A stretch of DNA of 59,092 nt from Serratia sp. Ag1 (GTDB lineage: Bacteria; Pseudomonadota; Gammaproteobacteria; Enterobacterales; Enterobacteriaceae), in contig NZ_JQEI01000024.1 of the NCBI RefSeq assembly GCF_000743355.1, positions 1-59,092 on the forward strand. The letters are read 5' to 3'. Positions 33,531 to 41,754 of the stretch are shown here, in pieces. The notes beneath the pieces were generated by a model, which ran no database searches, was not told the origin of the DNA, and saw only the letters and a list, made by a program, of their open reading frames with translations. The translations under genes were made by a program, and so were the position numbers. Within the stretch, counting starts at the first letter, position 1. Each line of letters opens with the position of its first letter.

Positions 33531-34220
33531 ATGGGTAAACAAGAAATGAAAGTTTGGCAGAGCGCAACAGCCGCAGTGCTATTATTGATATCAGGCTTGC
33601 AGGCTCAGGCGGGTGTTGTCATTGGCGGAACTCGTTTGATTTATGATGGAGCGAAAAAGGAGTCTTCTTTAAATATCAGTAACCCTGATAAGGTTCCTTA
33701 TCTGGTTCAGTCTTGGGTTGATACTCAGGAAGGTGATACCTCTAAAGCCCCATTTATTATAACGCCGCCACTATTCCGCTTAGACGGTGGGCAAGATAAT
33801 ATTCTGCGTGTGGTACGTGCGGGGGGCAATCTGCCAACCGACAAAGAGTCTTTATATTGGCTCAATATTAAATCTATTCCTTCCGCAGAGAAAAAAGATA
33901 ATACGCTGCAAATCGCGGTTAAAACCCGCATCAAGCTGATTTATCGTCCACAGGGGTTGCAAGGTTCGTTGGATCAGGCGGCTCAGGCATTAAAGTGGCA
34001 ACGTAGCGGCAATGCATTGCAGGTGACGAACTCTTCGCCTTATTACGTTACCTTCTTTAACGTCAAGGTTAACGGTAGCCCTATCAAGAATGCAACCATG
34101 GTTGCACCACAATCCAGTGCTCGTTTTGATCTGCCTGCGGGTGTCAGCGGTGGTGCACTGAGTTGGGAAATTATTAATGACTACGGCGGTACCAGTAAAC
34201 CTTTTACCGGGAATTTATAA
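33531..34220 (+). CDS. Periplasmic pilus chaperone (PapD/FimC family)
   Basis: This is a 229-residue immunoglobulin-fold chaperone that binds pilin subunits in the periplasm and delivers them to the usher. The signal peptide ends at LQAQA; the mature protein begins GVVIGGTRLIYDG, with the conserved Arg of the subunit-anchoring cleft, and has the signature LYWLNIKSIP and a Lys in VKTRIKLIYRP. A second in-frame ATG at 33546 gives a shorter signal peptide and may be the true start; neither has a strong ribosome site. Confidence 0.92.
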   Translation: MGKQEMKVWQSATAAVLLLISGLQAQAGVVIGGTRLIYDGAKKESSLNISNPDKVPYLVQSWVDTQEGDTSKAPFIITPPLFRLDGGQDNILRVVRAGGNLPTDKESLYWLNIKSIPSAEKKDNTLQIAVKTRIKLIYRPQGLQGSLDQAAQALKWQRSGNALQVTNSSPYYVTFFNVKVNGSPIKNATMVAPQSSARFDLPAGVSGGALSWEIINDYGGTSKPFTGNL

Positions 34221-34326
34221 AGCACACGTCAAGATAATTAAAAATCAATCCTTGTACAGGTAATGACAGGGAAAGGACGCGGCTTGCCGGAATCTGCTGG
34301 CACTGCTGATAAATGGAGTTAAATGG

Positions 34327-36921
34327 ATGAATAACCCGAAGCGTTTAGGCTCTCGCGGATTTAACCGTACCCCTCTGGCTTGGTTAATTTCATGTCAGGT
34401 TGCAATGTTAATGGGGCTTTCCGGTGGTGTACAGGCTCGCGATTTTTTTAACCCCGCATTGTTGGAGCTCGATAATCCGTCTCAGCGAGGCGCTGATCTG
34501 ACGGTTTTTGAGGATGGTAACACTCAGGCTCCAGGTAAATATCGGGTTGATATCTATTTGAATGGCCAAATGGTCGAAACTCACGACCTTGATTTCTCCC
34601 TGCAGAAAGATGCTGCAGGTAAAGAGAGCCTGCAGCCTTGCCTGAGTAGCGGAATGCTTGAATCGATGGGGGTAAAAATTGATTCATTCCCAGCGATCAA
34701 AGCCTCAGGAGAGTGCGTCAATCTGGCAAACTCCATTCCACAGGCTGCGGCTACATTCCGTTTTAATCAGCAACGTTTGGATTTGAGTATTCCTCAAGCT
34801 GCTTTGAACTTGGCTGCTCGTGATTATGTTTCGCCAGAGAAATGGGATCAGGGTGTCCCTGCTTTGTTAGTGAATTATAACTTCAGCGGGGCTAATAGTT
34901 GGAGCCGAGATGATAACAATAATAACAGCAATAACAATAGCGGCATAAATGGTTCTAATGGTAACACCAGCAGTTACTTCCTTAATTTACGTTCCGGGGC
35001 AAACCTGGGGGCGTGGCGTTTGCGTAACTATTCCACTTGGAACCGCGATACTAATGGTGATAACCATTGGAATTCCATCAATACCTACCTGCAGCGCGAT
35101 ATTATTGCGCTGAAAAGCCAAATGGTATTGGGTGAGAGCAGTTCGCCAAGTGATGTATTTGATAGCGTGCCGTTCCGGGGGGGGCAGTTAGCTTCTGATG
35201 ACGATATGTTGCCAGACAGCATGAAAGGTTATTCGCCGGTAGTACGTGGGATTGCTCGCAGTAACGCACAGGTTACCATCCGTCAGAACGGCTTTATCAT
35301 CTATCAAAGCTATGTGGCACCCGGTGCTTTTGAGATCAAGGACTTGTATCCCACCGCAGGCAGTGGTGACCTGAACGTTTCGATCAAAGAGGCGGATGGC
35401 AGTGAGCAGAATCTGGTTGTGCCATTTGCGTCTGTGCCAGTGCTGCAACGTGAAGGGCGTTTCAAATATAGCCTGACCAGTGGTCAGTACCGTTCATCTA
35501 ATAGCGACGTCGAAAAAACTCCGTTTACTCAAGGTACGGGGATTTATGGCTTGCCGTGGGGTGCGACCATTTATGGTGGCGTACAGGCAGCCAGTAAATA
35601 CCAGTCAATCGCGCTTGGCTGGGGGCAGAATATGGGCGTAATCGGCGCACTGTCTGCCGACATTACTCAAGCCTGGGCTAAGCCAGAGAATATGGCGAAG
35701 GATAACGGTCAATCATATCGTCTGCGCTACGGTAAGAGCTTTGTTGAGACCGGGACCAACTTCAGTTTGGCGAGCTATCGTTATTCAACGCAAGGGTTCT
35801 ACACGCTGCAAGAAACCTTGGATACTTATACCGACGGTAGGTCAGCACCGTATTTTGCTCATAAAAAGAGCCGGGCAGAGCTGTCGTTGAGCCAAAGCTT
35901 GTGGGAAGGCGCCGGTTCGGTGTCGCTCAGTTTGGTCAGTGAAGATTACTGGAACGAGAATCGCCGCAATCAGTCCGCGAGCGTTGGGTATAACAATAAC
36001 TGGAACAGCATCAGTTATGGCCTGAACTATACCTACAGTAAGAACGGTTACGATAGTAATGGCGATCGGACAAATTATACCGACCAGATCTTTGCCTTAA
36101 ATATCAGCGTACCCCTCAGTAAATGGCTGACCAATAGTAGTTATGCCTCTTACAGCATGAATACCAGTCGCCATGGTGCGACCAGTAATACTGTAGGGGT
36201 GGGCGGAACGGCGTTGCCAACCGGTAACCTGAGCTACAACGTTAGCCAGGGATACACCAGTCAAGGAGGTGGAGCTAATGGTAACGCTAACCTTGGCTAT
36301 CGCGGTGGTTTGGGCCAAGTTAACGTAGGTTATGGCTATGATAAATCACAACACCGCCTCAATTACGGTGCGCAGGGGGGCGTAATGGTGCACGAAAACG
36401 GCCTGACCTTGTCGCAATCGCTAGGTGAGACCGTGGTGTTGGTGAAAGCACCGGGTGCTAAAGGTGTCAATATCGCCAACCAAACTGGGGTAACGACCGA
36501 CTGGCGTGGTTATGCAGTGGTGCCTTATGCCTCTGCTTATCGTAAGAATACTGCAGGTTTTGATACCACAACGTTGCCTGATGATGTGGATATGACGTTG
36601 ACCAGCCAGACGGTGATCCCAACCCGTGGTGCGGTGGTTCGTGCTGAATTTAAACCCAATATTGGCCAGCGTGTGTTGATGACCTTGCTGATGCAAGGTG
36701 GAGCGCCGGTGCCGTTCGGTGCCACTGTGACCGATGAGGCAGGGCAGAATGCCAGCATTGTAGGTGATAGCGGGCAGGTTTACCTCACCGGGATGTCCGG
36801 CAGCGGCAAGCTGAATGTGAAATGGGGTAATGCAGCCTCAGAACAGTGCCAGGTATCTTATTCTGTTCCTGAGCAGAAAGAGAATATCGGTATTCAGCAG
36901 ATAAATGGCCAGTGTTTATAA
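34327..36921 (+). CDS. Fimbrial usher (FimD/PapC family)
   Basis: The 864-residue product is the outer-membrane assembly platform. The signal peptide ends near GGVQA. Then come the N-terminal chaperone-binding domain (RDFFNPALLEL), the 24-strand barrel with plug (SPVVRGIARSNAQVTIRQNG) and two C-terminal domains with Cys near the end (EQCQVSY, NGQCL). A low-complexity Asn/Ser/Gly run sits near residue 200 (DDNNNNSNNNSG), a variable extracellular loop. The C-terminal coding region nearly touches the tip-subunit gene, 10 bases before its start. Confidence 0.93.
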   Translation: MNNPKRLGSRGFNRTPLAWLISCQVAMLMGLSGGVQARDFFNPALLELDNPSQRGADLTVFEDGNTQAPGKYRVDIYLNGQMVETHDLDFSLQKDAAGKESLQPCLSSGMLESMGVKIDSFPAIKASGECVNLANSIPQAAATFRFNQQRLDLSIPQAALNLAARDYVSPEKWDQGVPALLVNYNFSGANSWSRDDNNNNSNNNSGINGSNGNTSSYFLNLRSGANLGAWRLRNYSTWNRDTNGDNHWNSINTYLQRDIIALKSQMVLGESSSPSDVFDSVPFRGGQLASDDDMLPDSMKGYSPVVRGIARSNAQVTIRQNGFIIYQSYVAPGAFEIKDLYPTAGSGDLNVSIKEADGSEQNLVVPFASVPVLQREGRFKYSLTSGQYRSSNSDVEKTPFTQGTGIYGLPWGATIYGGVQAASKYQSIALGWGQNMGVIGALSADITQAWAKPENMAKDNGQSYRLRYGKSFVETGTNFSLASYRYSTQGFYTLQETLDTYTDGRSAPYFAHKKSRAELSLSQSLWEGAGSVSLSLVSEDYWNENRRNQSASVGYNNNWNSISYGLNYTYSKNGYDSNGDRTNYTDQIFALNISVPLSKWLTNSSYASYSMNTSRHGATSNTVGVGGTALPTGNLSYNVSQGYTSQGGGANGNANLGYRGGLGQVNVGYGYDKSQHRLNYGAQGGVMVHENGLTLSQSLGETVVLVKAPGAKGVNIANQTGVTTDWRGYAVVPYASAYRKNTAGFDTTTLPDDVDMTLTSQTVIPTRGAVVRAEFKPNIGQRVLMTLLMQGGAPVPFGATVTDEAGQNASIVGDSGQVYLTGMSGSGKLNVKWGNAASEQCQVSYSVPEQKENIGIQQINGQCL

Positions 36922-36931
36922 AGGTTTGATT

Positions 36932-37996
36932 ATGAAAACATTACGTTCGATGCTTCATCCGTTAGCAACTAGCATGGCCCTCTTTGGGAGTATATGTCTG
37001 ATGCAGAATGCCTATGCTGCCACTGGTATCTGCATGCCTAGTGCTTCACCTAATAATGCTACACAGATTAACGTTGACTTTACTAAAACATACCCGAACC
37101 CTTCGGAGAACGTTGCTGGGCAAACTCTCGTTAACGTTTCTGCTGGCTTTTGGAATAAACCAACGTATGTCATGAATTGCGACTGCGATAATCCTCCAAA
37201 AATGCAAGCCTCATATATTAGAGCTGTAACACCGTTACCTTTGGCGGGTTTTGACGTAAATGGTCTTACCGGATATATATTAAATGATTATCTGGCGATC
37301 TCTTCAGAGATCTGGATCGCTGGTAATGTAAAGAAGTATGTAGCAATCCCTTTCCCCGAAATGTCGAATGGTGTTTCAGATCAATTCTGTGAGTGGGCAT
37401 ATGATACTGGTGCCACTGGGATGCTGCATCTATACTTTCGTCGTCCATTTATTGGGCAGCAGGTCATAACACCAGTAAAACTAATTGATATATTTATCTC
37501 CTCAAAACCTAACAGCGGTAATGCTACTCCTGCTGTCAATGTTTGGTTATCAGGTACTGTGACTGTTCCCCAAAGTTGTGTTATTAGCCCAGATCCTATC
37601 ACCATTAACCTTGGTGATATTATGTCAAGTAAATTCAAAACGGCGGGGGCTATGCCAGACGGTTTTACACCAGTAAAACAGCAGATAACGGTAGCATGTC
37701 AGAATATATCAGAAGGGGTTAAGGTCGACCTTACCCTTAGTTCTGAACCCGATTCTAAGATGGGCGATGCACTAAAAACGACAAATAACGATATCGCAAT
37801 AAAAATTAAAGATGGCAATGGGAATGAGATTTCACCGGTTAATGGGGCAATTCCTGTCAATATGACTGGGCTTGGACAGCAGGAGAGTACTGGGCAAGCG
37901 GAAATTAATGTTTACCCTGTGAATACCACTGGCAACACGCCTGCAGTAGGTGTGTTTAATAATGTGACAGGCACCATCAAGGTTGAGATTCAATAG
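36932..37996 (+). CDS. Fimbrial tip adhesin
   Basis: The protein is a 354-residue two-domain tip subunit. The signal peptide ends at QNAYA. An N-terminal receptor-binding-like domain (about 25-205, with Cys in GICMPS, NCDCD and FCEW) precedes a C-terminal pilin domain (VPQSCVISPDPITINLGDI ... VACQN ... GTIKVEIQ), the FimH/MrkD layout. The ATG at 36932 is preferred: the upstream extension overlaps the usher gene and would spoil the signal peptide. The gene is AT-richer than the usher, as variable adhesins often are. The receptor is unknown. Confidence 0.85.
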   Translation: MKTLRSMLHPLATSMALFGSICLMQNAYAATGICMPSASPNNATQINVDFTKTYPNPSENVAGQTLVNVSAGFWNKPTYVMNCDCDNPPKMQASYIRAVTPLPLAGFDVNGLTGYILNDYLAISSEIWIAGNVKKYVAIPFPEMSNGVSDQFCEWAYDTGATGMLHLYFRRPFIGQQVITPVKLIDIFISSKPNSGNATPAVNVWLSGTVTVPQSCVISPDPITINLGDIMSSKFKTAGAMPDGFTPVKQQITVACQNISEGVKVDLTLSSEPDSKMGDALKTTNNDIAIKIKDGNGNEISPVNGAIPVNMTGLGQQESTGQAEINVYPVNTTGNTPAVGVFNNVTGTIKVEIQ

Positions 37997-38045
37997 TATT
38001 TATAACTAGCTTCTGTAGCTGAATATTTAAAAGGATAAGGACATT

Positions 38046-38582
38046 ATGAAAGATTATAAGCAGGCATTAAAGAAAACATTACTCTGCATGGCTATAGCGA
38101 GTGTGGGGATCAGTTACTCTGCGCTGGCAGCAGATACAGTAGCATTAAACATCACTGGCACAGTCAAAGCCTCCCCATGTACCGTTGATGCCGCAGGTGG
38201 CAATATTAACGTTAATTTAGGGGACAATATTCAGGCTACAAGCCTGACGGCGAAAACCGGTTCTACTTGGGTACCGGTCACTATTAGCTTGAAAGACTGC
38301 CCCACGTCCACGACTCAAATCACAGCGGCATTTAGTGGTACTCAAGCTGCCGAAGAAACCGGTCTTTATAAAAATACCGGCGATGCGACTAATGTACAAA
38401 TCGAGTTGCAGAACGTGGCTACAGGCGTGAGACAAGGTAATGGCAGCACCCTGATTGCGCCAGTGGTATTGGCAACCAATCAGGCTACTTACAATTTGCA
38501 GGCCCGTGCTTATTCATTCCAAGGTGATGTAGCACCAGGTAGCGTTGTGGGTACTGTCCAAGTGGCATTTACCTATCAGTAA
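38046..38582 (+). CDS. Minor fimbrial subunit
   Basis: The 178-residue product is a second pilin. The signal peptide ends at YSALA, the donor-strand start is ADTVALNITGTVKASPC, the Cys pair is SPCTV and KDCPTS, and the end is VQVAFTYQ with a penultimate Tyr. It has its own good ribosome site (aaggataagg). It could be an adaptor or a terminator of pilus growth; its position after the adhesin gene and before a strong terminator ends the structural operon. Confidence 0.88.
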   Translation: MKDYKQALKKTLLCMAIASVGISYSALAADTVALNITGTVKASPCTVDAAGGNINVNLGDNIQATSLTAKTGSTWVPVTISLKDCPTSTTQITAAFSGTQAAEETGLYKNTGDATNVQIELQNVATGVRQGNGSTLIAPVVLATNQATYNLQARAYSFQGDVAPGSVVGTVQVAFTYQ

Positions 38583-38598
38583 CTACTAATTCGTTTTT

Positions 38599-38637
38599 AT
38601 CCGTCATGAGATATTTAACCCCGCTCTCATGACGGAT
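38599..38637. terminator. Terminator after the fimbrial structural genes
   Basis: ATCCGTCATGAGA pairs exactly with TCTCATGACGGAT (13 bp), with T-rich sequence on both sides, so it may act in both directions. Confidence 0.8.
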
Positions 38638-38821
38638 TCTTCATTGCCTGTATTTAGGTTATTTGTTGGTGGGGCTTTTATTTTATAGCGATTTCGTTTT
38701 GAGCAGTCACTTGGGAAAAGTAAAGAAAATAATAACCCTCAGTTAATAAAGGGCAATTCTATATACCCATTGATAAAGGACGTAGTAAAAAATCGGTAAT
38801 CTGCAGAAAGGGAGAATAACT

Positions 38822-39526
38822 ATGACCATAGCTCATACTTATCAGAGAGTGAGTGCGCCTTCGCCACATCTTTATGGGCAAAAAGGGGAAAGCGTGATTG
38901 TAATGGAGTCCTGCCCAATCACCGCACTCGGTATGCGTAACATTTTGGCCCAGTCCTGTGGATTTGCGGATGGGGTGCAAATTGTCAGCAACCTTTCGGA
39001 AATCCCTACGTTGATGCATCAACGCCCCGCTAAATTACTGATTATGGAATTGTGTGGGGAAGAAGAATCTGTGCTGGATGGCTTGCGGCTTATTGCTCTT
39101 TGCCTGGAACACTGGCCAACGACCTCCATGATTGTCTGTACCGCGCTTGATGACCCTCGGGTGCTGCAATTACTTACCGCATCAGGGATCAAGGGGCTGG
39201 TATTGAAGCAGGAACCTGCAATCGCTCTGACACAATGTGTGCAGCAGGTGATTGCCGGACGCCGCAGTTATAGCCATAAAGTCAGACAGTTACTGACTAA
39301 TCATTCTACTGGTGGAAAAGCGTTAACGGCTCGCGAGCTGGACGTACTGGCTTATCTGTTCTCCGGAAAAAGTGTGACCACAGCCGCGTTGATGATGCAT
39401 CGCGATGTCCGCACCGTCAGCACTCACAAGCGTAATGCCATGCACAAGTTAGGCTTCCAGAGTGACGGCGAGCTTTATCTGCAGGGCAAATGGATGGCAA
39501 AAACTGGCCCGGTATTTGCCCGCTAG
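38822..39526 (+). CDS. LuxR-type regulator 1 (pseudo-receiver plus HTH)
   Basis: The protein is a 234-residue transcription factor. The C-terminal GerE/LuxR helix-turn-helix is clear at about 160-225 (LTARELDVLAYLFSGKSV ... STHKRNAMHKLGF). The N-terminal part resembles a response-regulator receiver (VIVMESCPITALGMRNIL), but I cannot place a full set of phosphorylation residues, so it may work without phosphorylation, like RcsA or BglJ. It is the first of three related genes between fimbrial genes and accessory genes, and probably regulates fimbriae. The ribosome site gggaga precedes the ATG. Confidence 0.8.
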   Translation: MTIAHTYQRVSAPSPHLYGQKGESVIVMESCPITALGMRNILAQSCGFADGVQIVSNLSEIPTLMHQRPAKLLIMELCGEEESVLDGLRLIALCLEHWPTTSMIVCTALDDPRVLQLLTASGIKGLVLKQEPAIALTQCVQQVIAGRRSYSHKVRQLLTNHSTGGKALTARELDVLAYLFSGKSVTTAALMMHRDVRTVSTHKRNAMHKLGFQSDGELYLQGKWMAKTGPVFAR

Positions 39527-39594
39527 GCTGACGTTTATACAGATGGTACTCATTCTTGGATGGAATGAGCGCGTTATTCATACAGGAGTAGAAT

Positions 39595-40263
39595 ATGGCT
39601 TTTTCGTCGCAAAAACCGATTGGTATCGCCTTGATGGATCGCAGCCCGCTTACGTTGACCGGGTTGTCGTGTTTTATTGGGTCGCTGAGCGTACCGAATG
39701 AAATTATTGTACAGGAAACCAGTATGGCGGCGGTTTCCGAAGGGTTGTTATATCAGCCGGTCGATATTCTCATCACGGAATTGAACGGTCTGAATGAAAC
39801 AGCCGTGCAGGGGCGCGAAGCCTTGCTGAATTTGTGTGCACAATTGCCCGCGTTACGAGTGATTGTTTACACCCGTTGCCAGAAAAGGGAAGACTTGGGT
39901 AAATTGCTTGATGTTGCTAACATCAGCGTTGTTTCCCGTGGAGATGCCCTGCAACTGGTGGGTGAGTTTTTCAGCCGTGTATTCAACGGCGAACGCGTAT
40001 TAAGCCCCTTGATTGGTTCTTATCTGGCCCGTGCCGATTCTGATGATGTTTCCAGCCTGTATAGCCTGACTCGTTGCGAAAATGATGTACTGACATTCCT
40101 GTTCAATGGTATGAGTCTGCGCGAAATTGCTGAACTGCAGCACCGTAGTATTAAAACTATCAGCGCACATAAATGTAATGCCATGCGCAAGCTGCAAGTC
40201 AAAAATGACAGTGAGCTCTTCTCGCTCAGAAAGAACATCACCCAGCAGTTTGCGTGTGATTGA
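39595..40263 (+). CDS. LuxR-type regulator 2
   Basis: This 222-residue protein has the same layout as its upstream neighbour: an N-terminal receiver-like region (IGIALMDRSPLTLTGLSCFI) and a C-terminal LuxR helix-turn-helix (LTRCENDVLTFLFNGMSLREIA ... ISAHKCNAMRKLQV). The two share enough pattern to suggest an old duplication. The 68-base gap to gene 1 suggests co-transcription. The intergenic repeat after it separates it from regulator 3. Confidence 0.8.
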   Translation: MAFSSQKPIGIALMDRSPLTLTGLSCFIGSLSVPNEIIVQETSMAAVSEGLLYQPVDILITELNGLNETAVQGREALLNLCAQLPALRVIVYTRCQKREDLGKLLDVANISVVSRGDALQLVGEFFSRVFNGERVLSPLIGSYLARADSDDVSSLYSLTRCENDVLTFLFNGMSLREIAELQHRSIKTISAHKCNAMRKLQVKNDSELFSLRKNITQQFACD

Positions 40264-40301
40264 TGACCTTGCGAATAGGGATTCCCTATTCGCTTATCCT
40301 A

Positions 40302-40413
40302 TATACCAGCCTAAATGGGTGTTGGTCACACGCTGTCGCCCCAGTCACATAGTGATGCTCTTAGGATATCCAGCATTTGTCGCCTACAAGCGCCTTGAGT
40401 TATTTAGGGTGTA
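40302..40413. repeat. Degenerate TATACC-type intergenic repeat
   Basis: The stretch runs from tataccagcc to gttatttagggtgta and keeps the gtgttggtcacacgctgtcgccccagtcac interior shared with the partial copy at 8457. Its ends match the terminal inverted repeats of the full element only loosely. Confidence 0.45.
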
Positions 40414-40477
40414 GACAAATACCTTCACGATCATACTTGCGGGCAGTCAGCCATCTTTCTCATGGAAGGGAAATTTC

Positions 40478-41296
40478 ATGACTCTATGCAGTTCACCGAT
40501 CTCACGTGCCGCGCTACTGATTCCTTGCCAAATGATGGCGAACGGCATTGAACATCACTTGAAAGAGCATAATGGTATCTGGCAATGTTGGCGGATGCAT
40601 TCTCTGACTGAGGCCCGCTTAAGGCTGGTCACCTCCAACATTGAGCTGCTGGTGGTCTCCGTTGGTCGGCAGCAGACGGACTGGCTGGAGCAGTTACAGT
40701 TTATCTGGACACTACGCCAGACCAGGCCAAACATGCAGATTGCCGTGATAGTGGATGTCTATATCCCCTATTTCTTGCGGCGTTTATATGAGTTGAATGT
40801 CAGTAGCATCTTAAGTCAGCATGATTCCTTGCGGGAAATTCAGGAAGCTTTTACGCAGATAGGGCGTGGAACTTTCTACTGCAGTACCAGAATAAAAAAT
40901 GTATTGTCTGATAACTTGAGCAAAGTTCCAGATGAGGTAACATTGCGTCTGATGGAGCTGAGGGTATTACAGCACTTACTGGAGGGGGACTCGGTAAAGC
41001 GTACCGCGAAATTGCTGCTGCGCAGCGAAAAAACGGTAATGGCAATCAAGGGTAAAGCCATGCATAAACTGGGGATCACTCACAGTGCCGAACTGGTGGC
41101 AATGAAAGAAATGCTGGAATATTTGTATCTGGAGTTGACCTTGTGTGACGACTCAGAGGGCTCGGTTGACGGTCTCGCAGGCCATATTCGTGGCAATAGC
41201 CGAGAAATTAAAACATTACCGACATGGTTACCCCCGGTGGAGGTGCTCCACCCCAGGGTGATGATGGCAGGTCATTATCCAGCGAGGAAGGAATAG
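40478..41296 (+). CDS. LuxR-type regulator 3
   Basis: The product is a 272-residue regulator with a C-terminal LuxR/GerE helix-turn-helix (MELRVLQHLLEGDSVKRTAKLLLRSEKTVMAIKGKAMHKLGI, about residues 155-205). The N-terminal half is more divergent from regulators 1 and 2, and a C-terminal tail of about 60 residues follows the HTH. The aaggga site precedes the ATG. Its stop is two bases before the proposed start of the lipoprotein gene, so it is probably co-transcribed with the lipoprotein and FKBP genes. Confidence 0.75.
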   Translation: MTLCSSPISRAALLIPCQMMANGIEHHLKEHNGIWQCWRMHSLTEARLRLVTSNIELLVVSVGRQQTDWLEQLQFIWTLRQTRPNMQIAVIVDVYIPYFLRRLYELNVSSILSQHDSLREIQEAFTQIGRGTFYCSTRIKNVLSDNLSKVPDEVTLRLMELRVLQHLLEGDSVKRTAKLLLRSEKTVMAIKGKAMHKLGITHSAELVAMKEMLEYLYLELTLCDDSEGSVDGLAGHIRGNSREIKTLPTWLPPVEVLHPRVMMAGHYPARKE

Positions 41297-41298
41297 AA

Positions 41299-41754
41299 TT
41301 GGAACAACTTCAGAAAACCAACAGAGGCAGCAGGCGGCTGTTGGTTGGATTTATCGTCAGTAGCGGTTTGTTATTGGCCGGTTGCGCAAGCAAAAGCAGT
41401 CCCCCTCCACCCAAGGTGCAACCGAGCATTTCCTCTCCTGTTGCCATCGAACCGCCGATTCAACCTCAACCTGTGATTGAACAATCAGAAGCAAAACCAA
41501 ATCGTCTGGGCTTATGCCAGAGTGAGCTTGCTTCACTGAAAACGGTAAATCCAAAGGCCTATGCCGCCAGAAAAGCGTATTTCGATAGTCTGGTCAGAAA
41601 TGCGTCGGTCTATAGTGCCGTACGTGGCGATGTCAACACGTCGACCAAAGATACATTGGACGCCTTGTATAAATATAAAACCAATCAGGTGTGTGCTGAA
41701 ATTCAGCGCGATGTGTTGAATGGATTGATTCGTAAAGGGGAGAGTCTGAAGTGA
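41299..41754 (+). CDS. Lipoprotein of unknown function in the fimbrial locus
   Basis: The protein is a 151-residue lipoprotein: the signal RRLLVGFIVSSGLLLAGC puts the acylated Cys at position 29 from the proposed start. A Pro-rich linker (SSPPPPKVQPSISSP) leads to a helical domain with two cysteines (GLCQSEL and NQVCAEI). I chose TTG at 41299 because aaggaa lies just upstream and it avoids a long overlap with the regulator gene; the frame itself is open from 41224. The family is not recognised. The next gene starts four bases before its end, so the two products probably act together in the envelope. Confidence 0.65.
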   Translation: MEQLQKTNRGSRRLLVGFIVSSGLLLAGCASKSSPPPPKVQPSISSPVAIEPPIQPQPVIEQSEAKPNRLGLCQSELASLKTVNPKAYAARKAYFDSLVRNASVYSAVRGDVNTSTKDTLDALYKYKTNQVCAEIQRDVLNGLIRKGESLK